NCBI GenBank assembly: GCA_044226195.1
Contig: JBGAHO010000005.1
Location: 58,180-122,179 of the forward strand
From: RPQJ01 sp044226195
GTDB taxonomy: Bacteria; Pseudomonadota; Gammaproteobacteria; Steroidobacterales; Steroidobacteraceae
Length of the DNA stretch: 64,000 bases
Reading direction: 5' to 3'
Every line of letters begins with the position of its first letter. The first letter of the stretch is position 1. Below are positions 8,189 through 16,983 of the stretch, in pieces. Under the pieces are notes generated by a model. It had not been told where the DNA came from. It ran no database searches and worked only from the letters and a program-made list of their open reading frames with translations. A program made the translations under genes and the position numbers.

Positions 8189-8746
8189 AGACTCCTCCGG
8201 CGCCACCTGCGGCCGGCACGACGCGCCACCCTGCGGGCGGCGTCGCAATCCGGATCTTAAGGTATTCGCTGCGCGGCCACGAACCGGGGATGTGCGGGTC
8301 GGGCCGGATGCGCGGCCGCTCCGGGCTGGCGCGCGGCCGAGCAGCGCTCGGCCGGCTTGGAGCAGATCGGCCAGCGGCTGGTCTGCGCGAGAAATGTCCG
8401 GCCGAAGCGCCGGCACGGCGGGCGGGCGCAGCGCGGCCGGCGCCCGGCGTCCGCGCGAATCCGGGTCGTGCCACTGCGACACTGTCGCGACCGCATCCGC
8501 AGCGGCCGGGCCACGGGGCCCGTGCGGCTGCACGACGACTCGCCGGTCGCGCGCTCCGATCTCCCGGGGCGCCCGGTGCGCAGTCGCAGGCAATTCGAAA
8601 TCCGCATCGGATCCTTCCATTCCTTCCCAGCGGACACCTTGGCCGCCCGGGCGCGCCCCGGCAATGGCGACCCGCCGAGTCCGATCCGATTTGGATGCAG
8701 GCGGCGCATTTCGGTAAATCGCCTGGGTCCGGCGGGGCGCCTGACG
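8189..8746. other. 560-bp stretch without a convincing gene
   Basis: Between the receiver-domain gene and the small RNA promoter I see no supported gene. Several frames are open on both strands, but their translations are Arg/Ala/Pro-rich with no recognisable family or ribosome-binding site. One leftward frame runs into the receiver gene and could be a decayed N-terminal domain of a former larger protein; this is speculation. No repeat or terminator stands out. Confidence 0.5.
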
Positions 8747-8752
8747 TATACT
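8747..8752 (+). promoter_or_regulatory. likely -10 element for the small RNA at 8759
   Basis: A TATACT hexamer, one mismatch from the sigma-70 consensus, stands about 7 nt before the structured RNA region. No good -35 is visible at the expected spacing (bases 8724-8729 read tgggtc). The promoter call depends on the RNA and its terminator downstream. Confidence 0.4.
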
Positions 8753-8758
8753 GCGCCC

Positions 8759-8906
8759 AGCATCCAGAACGGGGTTCGCGCCCCGGCCAACCTGCCTCCC
8801 CGGGCAAGGTGGCTCGCACCGCAAGGTGCGGATGCGGCCGGAAGGCAACGAAGCGGGTGAAAGCTCACTGAACCCTCCGGCGCCCGCTCAGGCCCGGAGG
8901 GTTTTT
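8759..8906 (+). ncRNA. candidate structured small RNA or 5' leader, unknown class
   Basis: About 150 nt between a TATACT box and an intrinsic terminator can form a series of hairpins: CGGGG-loop-CCCCG, an imperfect CCAACCTGCC/GGCAAGGTGG stem, a perfect CGCACC-GCAA-GGTGCG stem with a GNRA tetraloop, a GCC-GGAA-GGC stem with a second GNRA tetraloop, and then the terminator. The next gene (8993) starts 87 nt after the terminator, so this could be a free small RNA or an attenuated leader or riboswitch of that gene. I compared it by eye with SRP, 6S, tmRNA, cobalamin, glycine, TPP, SAM and cyclic-di-GMP RNAs and found no convincing match. The exact 5' end is an estimate. Confidence 0.5.
8873..8906 (+). 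terminator. intrinsic terminator of the small RNA
   Basis: A perfect 8-bp stem, CCCTCCGG (8873-8880) with CCGGAGGG (8894-8901), encloses a 13-nt loop and is followed at once by five T residues. This is a textbook Rho-independent terminator on the plus strand. It sits ahead of the gene at 8993, not behind one, which is why a separate transcript is proposed. Confidence 0.85.
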
Positions 8907-8992
8907 CGTTTGCGCCTCCCGCCCGACGTGCGCCGCTCGTTGGACCCCCGGTCAGGTCTCGATCGCCCGCCTTGGGCCCTGGAGGTTTGACC

Positions 8993-9616
8993 ATGGATCG
9001 TTACGCCGTCGCCCCGCGGTCCGCCGCGGCTCCCATCCCATCTCGCGCCACCGGGGCGTCGCAAGGCTCCGGCCGACGGGTGCCCGCCACGGTGGCGGAC
9101 CTGATGCCGTCGCTGGTGGACTACTGGCGCACGCTGCCCCGGCACGACGAGGCCACCCGCAAGGCCTGGCTCGCGGAGACGCGCGCCGCAGTGCGCGCGG
9201 GCAAGGCCTCGCCACGCGCACTGGTCGTGCCCGCGCTCGGCGACGTGGCAGAGGACATCGTGTTCACGGCGGTGGCCGACTACGTCGGCCTGCATCCCGT
9301 CAGCGTCGAGCGACGGCAGGCATCGCTCGATGAAGCCACCGGCTGGATCCGCCGCGGACTGGCGCTCAATCGCGGGGCCGTGTTCGCGGCCCTGCTGTCG
9401 CTCGGCGAGTCGTGGATCGATGCGGCACTCGCCGGACTGCGGCTGAGCCTCGATCACGCGGACCTCGAGGTCGTGTGTCGGCGCGCGGCGGCGTGGAATG
9501 CGCCGGCGACGCGCGAATTCCTCGCGGACTGGCAGGCGCTGCTCGAGGCCGCCGACCGGCCGGACCCCGTCGCCTGCGCGCTCGTCGATGCGGCGCGCGC
9601 CGGGTCGTGCGCCTGA
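8993..9616 (+). CDS. conserved-looking protein of unknown function
   Basis: A 207-residue soluble protein with no family I recognise. The first 30 residues are Ala/Pro/Ser-rich and probably disordered. The rest looks all-helical, with a VADLMPSLVDYWRTLP segment, an RALVVPALGDVAEDIVFTAVADYVG segment and several Ala/Leu-rich helices with regularly placed Trp. There is no signal peptide or membrane segment. The start ATG has a GGAGG site 7 nt upstream, which selects it over an in-frame TTG at 8972. It follows the small RNA and terminator and may be controlled by it. It converges on the S9 peptidase gene with a 3-base gap. Confidence 0.65.
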   Translation: MDRYAVAPRSAAAPIPSRATGASQGSGRRVPATVADLMPSLVDYWRTLPRHDEATRKAWLAETRAAVRAGKASPRALVVPALGDVAEDIVFTAVADYVGLHPVSVERRQASLDEATGWIRRGLALNRGAVFAALLSLGESWIDAALAGLRLSLDHADLEVVCRRAAAWNAPATREFLADWQALLEAADRPDPVACALVDAARAGSCA

Positions 9617-9619
9617 GCC

Positions 9620-11626
9620 TCAGTGCAGGTACTGGCGCAGGAACTTCTCGAGCTCGGTCAGCACCTGCAGGCGGGTTTCCGGCCGCGACAGCCAGTGGTC
9701 CTCGCCCGGCAGCTTGATGAACGTGAACGGCTTGCCCGCCTTCTCCAATGCGCGCGCCATGCGCTCGCTCTGGTCGATCGGCACGACCGAGTCGTCCTGC
9801 CCGTGCAGGATCAGCACGGGCACTTTCACCGATTCGGCGGCGCGCGCCGGCGACACCGTCGCGAGCCTGCCGTCGCCCGGTGATCCGATGTGGGCGAGGC
9901 TGAGGATGTAGGCGCCGGACTCCGCGCCGTCCGAGCGCTTCTCGGAGGCCAGCAGCGCCGGCAGGTCCGACACGCCGTTGATGCTCGCCGCGCAGGTGTA
10001 CAGGTCCGGCGTGAACGTGGCCCCGGCGAGCGCCGCGTAACCGCCGTAGCTGGCGCCCACGATGCAGATGCGCTGCGGGTCGGCGGTGCCGTCCGCGATC
10101 AGGTGCTTCACGCCGTCGGTGACGTCGTCCTGCATCAGGCCGCCCCACTGCTGGTAGCCGGCCGTCAGAAACGCCTTGCCGAAGCCGGTCGAGCCGCGGA
10201 ACTGCGGCTGCAGCACGGCGTAGCCGCGGGTCGCGAGGAACTGCACGAGGTAGTCGAATTCCCAGCCGTCGTGATAGTGCGGCCCGCCGTGCGGCAGCAC
10301 CACGAGCGGCAGGTTCTTCGGCTCGCGCTGCGGCGGCAGGGTCAGGTAGGCCGGGATGCGCGTGCCGTCGCGTGCCGGATAGTCGATGGCCCGCACCTCG
10401 CCGAGCGGCACGCGGGCGAGCGCCGGGTGCGCCTCGCCGACGACGTCGGCCCGGCTCTTGTCGAAGTCCACCAGCTGGAACGTCGTGGGCGAGGCGGGGC
10501 CGTCGACGGCGATGAGCGCGCGCTTGCCGTCGCTCGAGCGACCCAGCAGCGTGACGTTGCGATGGGCGAACGCCCGCTCCAGCGGGCGGATCTGCGCCGC
10601 CCACTGCGTGTCGAGCCACTGGGTCTTCGGCTGCAGGCCGCCGGTGCGCAGGCCCATGACCGTGCCGGTCGCCGGATCGACGATGCCCTGGTCGATCTCG
10701 CCGTTCGGCTCTTCGAGCAGCACGCTCACGGGGCTGCCGTCGAGCGGGATCGACCACGCCTTGCTCGCGTCCGTGTCGGGGTCGCCGAGCGCGACGATGG
10801 ACTTGCCGTCCGGGGCGAGGCCGAGCAGCGCCAGCGAACCCTTCCCGGACTGGCGATAGATCACGCGCCAGTTGCGGCCCTCGCGCACGACGATCGAGTA
10901 GTCGCCCTTCTCCGGGTTCCACTCCGAGCGCGCGACCGGCTGGCCGTTGCGGTCGAGCACCCACTGCCGCGTGTAGTCGGTGCCGGCCTCGAGCAGACGG
11001 CCCTTGCCCGTGCGGGTGTCGACGCTGTAGAGCACGTTGGCCCAGCCCGTGCGCTCGCGTTCCGAGTCCTCGATCTTGGTGCCCGCCGTGGAGCGCTGGT
11101 GCGTGTTCAGCCAGTCCCAGGTCTGCAGCGTCACCAGGTGCGGACTGTCCGTGCGTGCCGCGAGCACCGTCGAGCCCGTGACGAAGCGCCGGTCGAGGTC
11201 GTCGGGCAGCAGCACGCGCGGTGGCGTGGCGTCGGTCCTCACCGCGAGATTGCGCCACCACTCGTAGTTGCACGTCTCGCGGTAACTGCAGCGGACCGGG
11301 CGCTGCACGCTGGCCGTGACCAGCAGCGTCTCGTCGTCGGCCCATTCGAGCAGTCGCAGCTTGCCCTCGGACTCGAGGTTGACGATGCGGATGCCGCGGG
11401 CCGTGTCGACGTCCCACAGGAGGATGCGGGTCTGGCCGGTGCTGACGTCGTCGCGGGCGAGCAGGCGCCCGTTCGGCGAGATCGCCACGAAGCTCACGCC
11501 GTTCGGATCGACGAAGGCGGCGGGCGGAGGCGAGGGTGGCGGTGCGGCGAGCGCGGCGCACGCGGCAAGTGCGCTGCAGAGGCCGGCAAGCGCCGACCCG
11601 GGTGACCTGCGAGCAGACCGAACCAT
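9620..11626 (-). CDS. S9-family prolyl oligopeptidase-like serine peptidase, exported
   Basis: A 668-residue peptidase. It starts with an Arg-rich N-terminus and a hydrophobic signal segment ending ALAAPPP. A beta-propeller region follows (roughly 40-400, with WDVDTARG and PDGK blade motifs), then an alpha/beta-hydrolase domain. The catalytic Ser is in VGASYGGYAA, the Asp in HGQDDSVVP and the His in GEDHWLS, all in the expected order. It would cleave short peptides in the periplasm. ATG 11626 has an AGGAGG site 7-8 nt upstream. It lies 17 bases behind the slt gene, so the two are likely co-transcribed. Within S9 it looks closest to the S9C acylaminoacyl-peptidase type. Confidence 0.9.
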   Translation of the reverse strand: MVRSARRSPGSALAGLCSALAACAALAAPPPSPPPAAFVDPNGVSFVAISPNGRLLARDDVSTGQTRILLWDVDTARGIRIVNLESEGKLRLLEWADDETLLVTASVQRPVRCSYRETCNYEWWRNLAVRTDATPPRVLLPDDLDRRFVTGSTVLAARTDSPHLVTLQTWDWLNTHQRSTAGTKIEDSERERTGWANVLYSVDTRTGKGRLLEAGTDYTRQWVLDRNGQPVARSEWNPEKGDYSIVVREGRNWRVIYRQSGKGSLALLGLAPDGKSIVALGDPDTDASKAWSIPLDGSPVSVLLEEPNGEIDQGIVDPATGTVMGLRTGGLQPKTQWLDTQWAAQIRPLERAFAHRNVTLLGRSSDGKRALIAVDGPASPTTFQLVDFDKSRADVVGEAHPALARVPLGEVRAIDYPARDGTRIPAYLTLPPQREPKNLPLVVLPHGGPHYHDGWEFDYLVQFLATRGYAVLQPQFRGSTGFGKAFLTAGYQQWGGLMQDDVTDGVKHLIADGTADPQRICIVGASYGGYAALAGATFTPDLYTCAASINGVSDLPALLASEKRSDGAESGAYILSLAHIGSPGDGRLATVSPARAAESVKVPVLILHGQDDSVVPIDQSERMARALEKAGKPFTFIKLPGEDHWLSRPETRLQVLTELEKFLRQYLH

Positions 11627-11643
11627 GCGTCGACCTCCTGTCG

Positions 11644-13662
11644 TCAGGGCGTCGTTGTCGTCGCTGTCGTCGAAGGTGGGCCGTCCACCGCGGGTGCCCG
11701 GATTGTACCCAGCCAGCTGGAGACGTCGCGCGGCCGGCGATCGCCCAGCCAGGCGAAAACGAGGGTGTGCCACGCGACGCGCTGCACGTACAGGCGGGTC
11801 TCGTTGAACGGAATGTTCTCGACCCAGGCGTCGGTGGCCATGGGGTTCGGCGGCAGCCACCGTCGCGCGGCGGCCGGGCCTGCGTTGTAGCCCGCGGTGG
11901 CGAGCGGAACCTGCCCGTCGGCGCGGTCGATCAGGCTGCGCAGTTCCGCGGCGCCGATCGGGATGTTGACCGACGGGATCAGCAGGGACGCGCGCGTCGG
12001 CACGGGCAGGTCGAACTTGCGAGCCGTGCGTGCCGCCGTGCCGGGCAGCAACTGCATCAGGCCGAGTGCGCCCGCCTTCGAGCCGGCATTCGCGCGGTAC
12101 AGGCTCTCCTGGCGGATGATCGCGTAGATCAGCTCGGGCGGCAGTCCGGTGCGGGCCGCCGCGGCGCGCACGTCGTCGTCGTAGGGCCGCGGATACAGCA
12201 GGTCGTAGTCGTTGAACACCCGCTGCTTCGCGGCATCCGAGATCGCCTGGATGTGCCAGCCCCAGCGCGCCGCAAGCCCGACGGCCTGCAACTGCTCGGC
12301 GGGCGTGAGCTTCTCGGTCGCGGCTCGCCACTCGGTGCCGGCCTCGCTGTCGAGCTGGCACAGCAGGAGTTCGTGCGCACGCACGAATCCCGGGGCCGTG
12401 GCCAGCACGGCGATCTGCGCGTCGTCGAGCGGCAGGGGCTGCAGCGTCGGTGCGTACGGCTGCTTCAGTCGCGCGGCCGCGAGCACCGCATACCAGTTGT
12501 CGGTGCCGACGACGGCCGCGTAGCCCGCGCGCGCTGCCGCCGCGTCGCCGCGGACCTCCGCGGCGCGGGCCGCCCAGTAGCGCCAGCGATTCTGTGTGCG
12601 CAGGGACTCCGGCATGGCGGCGATCGCCTGCGTGACGCGCGCCCAGTCGCCGGCCCAGAGCGCCGCGCGCGCATGCCACTCGTGCGCACGCTCGTCGAAA
12701 TCCTCGAGGCGCACTCGCGCGAAGAACTCGAGCGCGCGCGGCAGCCGGCTCCACGATTGCGCGAGCGCCACCGCCAGGGCGTAGGGACTGGCGGCGGCAT
12801 CGTCGAGCCTGCGCGCCGCGACCAGCGACGGGAACAGGTCGGCCGCCGCGTCGGCGTCCGCGCGCGCGAAACGCTGCCAGCCGTCGAGCAGCGCCTGGGG
12901 CTCGACGGGGCGATCGGGGCCCGCCACGAGCGCCTGCACGCTCGCCTGCGGCGAGTCGATCAGGCTCGCCCACTGCAGGAGCGGCGCGGCGGCCGGGGCG
13001 GGCAGCGACTTCGCGAGGAAACGCGCGAGCGCCGACTCGCCGTTCGCCAGCGCGAGGCGGGCCCGTTGCTGCACGAGTTCGTTGCCGAGCGTGCCGCGGG
13101 CGCGCAGCCAGTCGAAGGCCGGGTCGCAGCTGTTCGGCAGGCTGCGGCCGGTGAGCCACGTCGCGACCACCGAGGCCGGCAGGTCCTGCGTGCGATCGAG
13201 GGCGATGCGCGCATTGAACGACGCGCAGCGCAGCCCGGCGTCCCCGTCGTCGCGTTCCCACTGGTAGACGTCGAGGTACTGGCTCCAGGCGCGCCGCGCC
13301 GCGAGGCTCTGCATCCAGTCGCGGCGCAGGGAACGGGCCACGGGCTGGTCGCCGAGCGCGGCGAGCAGGCTTTCGATCTCCGTATCCACCGGCAGCGGGG
13401 TCGTCGGCGCGGTCCCGGCGGACGGCGGGGGCAACTGGTCGAGGTCCCGTTCGAGCCGGGCGGCCTGTAGGTACGGATAGAGCGAGTAGCGGCGCAGCGC
13501 GTCGCTGTCGGGCGGCGCGTTTTCGCGTGGCGTCGTCGCCACAGTCGACCAGGCGGCGAGGAATTCCGCGCGCGCCGCGGCGTCCGGATCGCTCGCGCCG
13601 GCGCCCGCGGCCGGCGCGGCGGCCCACGCGCAGATCAGCAGGAGAGCAGTGCGTCGCAGCAT
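11644..13662 (-). CDS. slt: soluble lytic murein transglycosylase, Slt70-like
   Basis: A 672-residue periplasmic enzyme that cleaves peptidoglycan glycan strands with formation of 1,6-anhydromuramic acid. A clear signal peptide (LLLICAWAAAPAAGAGA) opens it. A long alpha-superhelical U-domain of tetratricopeptide-like helices covers about residues 30-480. The C-terminal SLT domain carries the catalytic Glu in IYAIIRQESLY, the SKAGALGLMQLLPGTA motif and the ATAGYNAGP motif. Order and length match E. coli Slt (about 645). ATG 13662 is chosen because it opens directly into the signal peptide. It is divergent from the TonB receptor and is followed by the S9 peptidase gene. Confidence 0.93.
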   Translation of the reverse strand: MLRRTALLLICAWAAAPAAGAGASDPDAAARAEFLAAWSTVATTPRENAPPDSDALRRYSLYPYLQAARLERDLDQLPPPSAGTAPTTPLPVDTEIESLLAALGDQPVARSLRRDWMQSLAARRAWSQYLDVYQWERDDGDAGLRCASFNARIALDRTQDLPASVVATWLTGRSLPNSCDPAFDWLRARGTLGNELVQQRARLALANGESALARFLAKSLPAPAAAPLLQWASLIDSPQASVQALVAGPDRPVEPQALLDGWQRFARADADAAADLFPSLVAARRLDDAAASPYALAVALAQSWSRLPRALEFFARVRLEDFDERAHEWHARAALWAGDWARVTQAIAAMPESLRTQNRWRYWAARAAEVRGDAAAARAGYAAVVGTDNWYAVLAAARLKQPYAPTLQPLPLDDAQIAVLATAPGFVRAHELLLCQLDSEAGTEWRAATEKLTPAEQLQAVGLAARWGWHIQAISDAAKQRVFNDYDLLYPRPYDDDVRAAAARTGLPPELIYAIIRQESLYRANAGSKAGALGLMQLLPGTAARTARKFDLPVPTRASLLIPSVNIPIGAAELRSLIDRADGQVPLATAGYNAGPAAARRWLPPNPMATDAWVENIPFNETRLYVQRVAWHTLVFAWLGDRRPRDVSSWLGTIRAPAVDGPPSTTATTTTP

Positions 13663-13736
13663 CGCCGCAGTGTATCGCGATGCGCGGCCGGGATTCTGCT
13701 GCGATGCAAAATCCGAACCCGGCGCCAACTGACGCG

Positions 13737-13784
13737 TCTTACACACAGTAAGAGAACTTGACTGACGGTAAACGAGAATATACA
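13737..13784 (+). promoter_or_regulatory. promoter with upstream inverted repeat ahead of the TonB receptor operon
   Basis: TTGACT at 13758-13763 and TATACA at 13779-13784 resemble -35 and -10 boxes, though the 15-bp spacer is short. Just upstream lies a perfect inverted repeat, TCTTAC-ACACA-GTAAGA (13737-13753), of the size bound by TetR- or MarR-type dimers. The repeat ends 4 bp before the -35 box, which would suit either a repressor or an activator. The local AT content is well above the surroundings. Confidence 0.55.
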
Positions 13785-13853
13785 AAGGGTCGCAGCGTCG
13801 GCACAGACCGGCGCGGGTCGTGCGGTCCGACAGACGTTCATCGGGGGAAACAG

Positions 13854-16076
13854 ATGAAACCTGCCTTTGGTAGTTCCGTGGTGCTGCGTGCAGCAGTGAC
13901 GTTCGCGCTGGTGGCGGCAACGCAGTCGGCCGTGGCCGATGAACCCGCCGACAACCTCGCACTCGAGGAAGTGGTGGTCACCGCGACCAAGCAGGTCGTG
14001 AACATCGACAAGGCGGCCGCCGCCATCACCGCGGTCTCCTCCGATGCGCTCGGCCCGGGCGGCATCCAGGAAATCCGCGATCTCGCCACCGCCGTCCCGA
14101 ACCTCTCGGTCGGCGACCAGTTCGGCGTGAACCGCACCTTCATCCGCGGCATCGGCATGACCAGCATCGACCTCGGCGCGGACGGCGCCGTCGCGTTCCT
14201 GCAGGACGGCTCGATGATCGCGCGCCCCTCGCAGCAGCTCACCGGCTTCTACGACCTCGAGCAGGTCGAAGTGCTGCGTGGCCCGCAGGGCACGCTGTAC
14301 GGCCGCGGCGCGACCGCGGGCGTGGTCAACATGGTCACCAAGAAGCCGACCGACCAGCTCGACGGCTACGTGCGCCTCACGGGCGGCAACTACAGTGCCT
14401 ACACGGTCGAGGGCGCCATCGGCGGCCCGCTCGTCGGCGACAACTTCATGGGCCGCATCGCCGCCAAGATCGACAAGCGCGACGGCTACGGCAAGAACCT
14501 GGTCACGGGCCAGGACATCGACGACCTCGACAGCCAGGCCGTGCGCGGCATCCTGCGCTGGAAGCTCGGCGACTCGGTCACCATCGACCTGATCGCCGAC
14601 TACTTCAAGGAAAACGACTACAACTACGCGTTCCACTACTTCGGCACGACCGTGGTGCCCGAGGACGGCCTCGCGCACAACCTGCTCGGCGGGCGCACGA
14701 TCTTCGACTACTACGCGTCGCGGAACATGAAGCCGGACCTGCGCAACATCGTGTCGGACATCAACCCGACCAACGATCGCGAGGGCAAGAGCGGCACCGG
14801 CATCGTCGACTGGCAGATCAACGACGCCTGGTCGCTGAAGTCGGTGACCGCGTGGCGCAAGTTCGACCGCTACATGCAGGACGACCTCGACAGCTCCGAC
14901 GTGAACATGTTCGGCCTGAACCGGTACACGGAGAACAGCAAGTCCTGGGCCGAGGACGTCACGCTGCAGGGCGCGACGGGCAGCATCGACTGGCTGTTCG
15001 GCGCCAACTACTTCAACGAGGACCTGCACGGCGAGGTGCAGGTGCCCCTCACCAACCTCGGCCTGGCGTTCGGCCTGCCCGCCGACTTCTTCAACGACGG
15101 CTTCTACTGGCAGAACGGCGACGTGAAGATCGACGCCTGGGGCGCGTTCGCGCAGGCCAAGTGGAACGTCTCCGACCGCTGGGCGATCACGGGCGGCCTG
15201 CGCTACAACTGGGAGAAGCGCGAGGGCAGCGGCTACTTCCGCTTCGACGCGCTGGGCGTGAACGTGCCGACCGACCGCAAGAAGTCCTGGGACAAGGTCA
15301 CGCCGAAGCTGCTGGTGGAGTTCAAGCCGACCGAGAACAGCCTGCTGTACGCGCAGTACACCGAGGGCTTCAAGTCCGGCGTGATCAACACGGGCTCGCT
15401 GAATGCCGTGATCGATCCGGAGTACGTCGACGCGTACGAGATCGGCTACAAGACGACGCTCAACGACAACCGCGTCTCCCTGCGCACGGCCGCGTTCTAC
15501 TACGACTACACCGACCTGCAGGTCGGCTTCGTGAACTCGGACAGCGTGGTCGAGACGGTGAACGCCGCGTCGGCCCGCATCAAGGGCCTCGAGGCGGAGA
15601 TGAACTCGCGCCTGACCGAGGACGTGACGCTCGAGCTGTCGGCGACGCTGCTCGATGCGAAGTACACGGACTTCGTCACCGGCGACTACCGGCAGGGCTT
15701 CGCGCTGGTGCAGCTGAAGGGCAATTACCTGCAGAACGCGCCGAAGTACACGCTGCACGCGGCGCTCGACGTCCACCACCCGGTGTCGGACACCGGCGCC
15801 CTGACGGCCCGTGCCGAGTTCTCGTACCAGGACAAGGTGTACTTCACCGAGTTCAACAACGCGGACGCCGAGCAGCCGTCGTACGGCATCGTCAACCTGA
15901 TGGCCGGCTACGAAGGCGGCGACGGCAAGTGGTCGGTGACGGGCTGGGTGCGCAACGCGACGGACGAGTTCGCGTACAGCAACAACATCATCACGGCACC
16001 GCTGTACGGCAGCGTGCGCGTCGGCTCGCTCCTGCCGCCGCGGACTTACGGACTCACGCTCGCCTACAACTTCTAG
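13854..16076 (+). CDS. TonB-dependent outer-membrane receptor
   Basis: A 740-residue TonB-dependent receptor. It has a signal peptide (cleavage likely after AVA, residue 28), a TonB box-like EEVVVTATK at about 38-46, and a plug domain with the NRTFIRGIG and EVLRGPQGTLYGRGATAGVVN motifs. A long beta-barrel ends with the conserved C-terminal aromatic (LAYNF). There is no N-terminal signalling extension, so it is not a FecA-type transducer. ATG 13854 follows a GGGGGAA site. The wording matches the large group of receptors used by sphingomonads and related bacteria to import hydrophobic or polycyclic nutrients. Co-transcription with a hydrolase and a P450 suggests uptake of an organic substrate rather than iron, which is inference. 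Confidence 0.92.
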   Translation: MKPAFGSSVVLRAAVTFALVAATQSAVADEPADNLALEEVVVTATKQVVNIDKAAAAITAVSSDALGPGGIQEIRDLATAVPNLSVGDQFGVNRTFIRGIGMTSIDLGADGAVAFLQDGSMIARPSQQLTGFYDLEQVEVLRGPQGTLYGRGATAGVVNMVTKKPTDQLDGYVRLTGGNYSAYTVEGAIGGPLVGDNFMGRIAAKIDKRDGYGKNLVTGQDIDDLDSQAVRGILRWKLGDSVTIDLIADYFKENDYNYAFHYFGTTVVPEDGLAHNLLGGRTIFDYYASRNMKPDLRNIVSDINPTNDREGKSGTGIVDWQINDAWSLKSVTAWRKFDRYMQDDLDSSDVNMFGLNRYTENSKSWAEDVTLQGATGSIDWLFGANYFNEDLHGEVQVPLTNLGLAFGLPADFFNDGFYWQNGDVKIDAWGAFAQAKWNVSDRWAITGGLRYNWEKREGSGYFRFDALGVNVPTDRKKSWDKVTPKLLVEFKPTENSLLYAQYTEGFKSGVINTGSLNAVIDPEYVDAYEIGYKTTLNDNRVSLRTAAFYYDYTDLQVGFVNSDSVVETVNAASARIKGLEAEMNSRLTEDVTLELSATLLDAKYTDFVTGDYRQGFALVQLKGNYLQNAPKYTLHAALDVHHPVSDTGALTARAEFSYQDKVYFTEFNNADAEQPSYGIVNLMAGYEGGDGKWSVTGWVRNATDEFAYSNNIITAPLYGSVRVGSLLPPRTYGLTLAYNF

Positions 16077-16086
16077 GCGACACGCC

Positions 16087-16983
16087 GTGGTCGACGCGCT
16101 GCAGGTCGGCGACGCACGCATCCGGCGGATCGAGGAGTGGCAGGGGAACTTCCTGCCACCCTCGGTCTTCTTCATGGGGTTCGACGAGGCCGCGTTCCGG
16201 CGGGTCGCCGATCCCCTGACGCCGGCGTACTACAACGCCGAGGCCGACAGCCTCTACGCCTTCCTGCAGACCTGGGTCCTCGAGATCGACGGCCTGACGG
16301 TCGTCTGGGACACCGGCGCGGGCAACGACAAGGACCGGCCGGGGATCCCGATCTTCGGCAACCTGCAGACGCCGTTCCTCGAGCGCTTCGCCGACACGGG
16401 CCTGCGCCTCGAGGAGGTCGACCTCGTCATCTGCTCCCACCTGCACATCGATCACGTCGGCTGGAACACGCGACTCGAGCAGGGGCGCTGGGTGCCGACC
16501 TTCCCGAACGCGCGCTACCTGCTGCCGGTCGTCGATCGAGACTACTGGGATCCGAACGGCCCGGGTCCGCGCCCGACCGAGGGCGGGGCATTCGTGAACA
16601 GCGGCACGTTCGAGGACAGCGTGCAGCCGCTGCTCGACGCCGGCGTCGCCGAACTGGTGGGCCACGGCTACCAGGTCTCGAAGAGCCTGTCGCTGCAGGC
16701 CGTGCCCGGCCACACGCCCGGGCACCTCGCGATGAACCTGCGCTCGCGCGGCGAGGAGGCGGTCTTCGTCGGCGACGTGCTGCACCATCCGCTGCAGGTG
16801 CACTACCCCGAGTGGAACAGTCCCTACTGCGAGGACCAGGCCCAGGCGCGCGCGACGCGCCGGCGCATCCTCGAGGAAGCCGTCGAGCGCAACGCGCTGG
16901 TCGTGCCCGCGCATTTCGGCGGCGTGCACTGCTGCCGCGTCCGTCGCCACGGCGACGCCTTCGTCCCGGTGCTCGAAGCATGA
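16087..16983 (+). CDS. metallo-beta-lactamase-fold hydrolase, lactonase-like
   Basis: A 298-residue hydrolase with the di-zinc signature HLHIDH (in SHLHIDHVGWN), the downstream GHTPGH histidine, the GDVLHHP aspartate region and a C-terminal PAHFGG histidine. The long N-terminal strand region before the HxHxDH motif and the DTGAGN turn are typical of the branch that includes acyl-homoserine lactone lactonases and related esterases. It starts with GTG 10 bases after the receptor stop and overlaps the P450 start by 4 bases (ATGA). In this operon a role in opening a lactone or ester of the imported compound is more likely than quorum quenching; that is inference. No signal peptide is seen. Confidence 0.85.
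   Translation: MVDALQVGDARIRRIEEWQGNFLPPSVFFMGFDEAAFRRVADPLTPAYYNAEADSLYAFLQTWVLEIDGLTVVWDTGAGNDKDRPGIPIFGNLQTPFLERFADTGLRLEEVDLVICSHLHIDHVGWNTRLEQGRWVPTFPNARYLLPVVDRDYWDPNGPGPRPTEGGAFVNSGTFEDSVQPLLDAGVAELVGHGYQVSKSLSLQAVPGHTPGHLAMNLRSRGEEAVFVGDVLHHPLQVHYPEWNSPYCEDQAQARATRRRILEEAVERNALVVPAHFGGVHCCRVRRHGDAFVPVLEA

Noticed and set aside
8759..8871. Cyclic-di-GMP, glycine, cobalamin or SRP RNA identity for the structured RNA
   Set aside because: Fragments such as GGCCGGAAGGC and CGGGCAAGG recall those classes, but the required conserved cores (GACGCAAAGCC, CTCTCAGGC, the B12 box, the SRP apical loop) are missing.
9620..13627. Apparent fusion of the S9 peptidase to a long N-terminal region overlapping slt
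   Set aside because: The peptidase has its own signal peptide and a strong ribosome-binding site at ATG 11626. The upstream part is only an open frame through slt.
13635..16175. Open frame of about 850 codons antisense to the TonB receptor
   Set aside because: Low-complexity Val/Arg/His translation without domains; the receptor on the plus strand is unambiguous.
16087..16983. Quorum-quenching lactonase as the specific function of the metallo-beta-lactamase-fold protein
   Set aside because: The fold and HLHIDH motif fit, but its operon with a TonB receptor and P450 makes a catabolic ester or lactone hydrolase more likely, so only the family was called.
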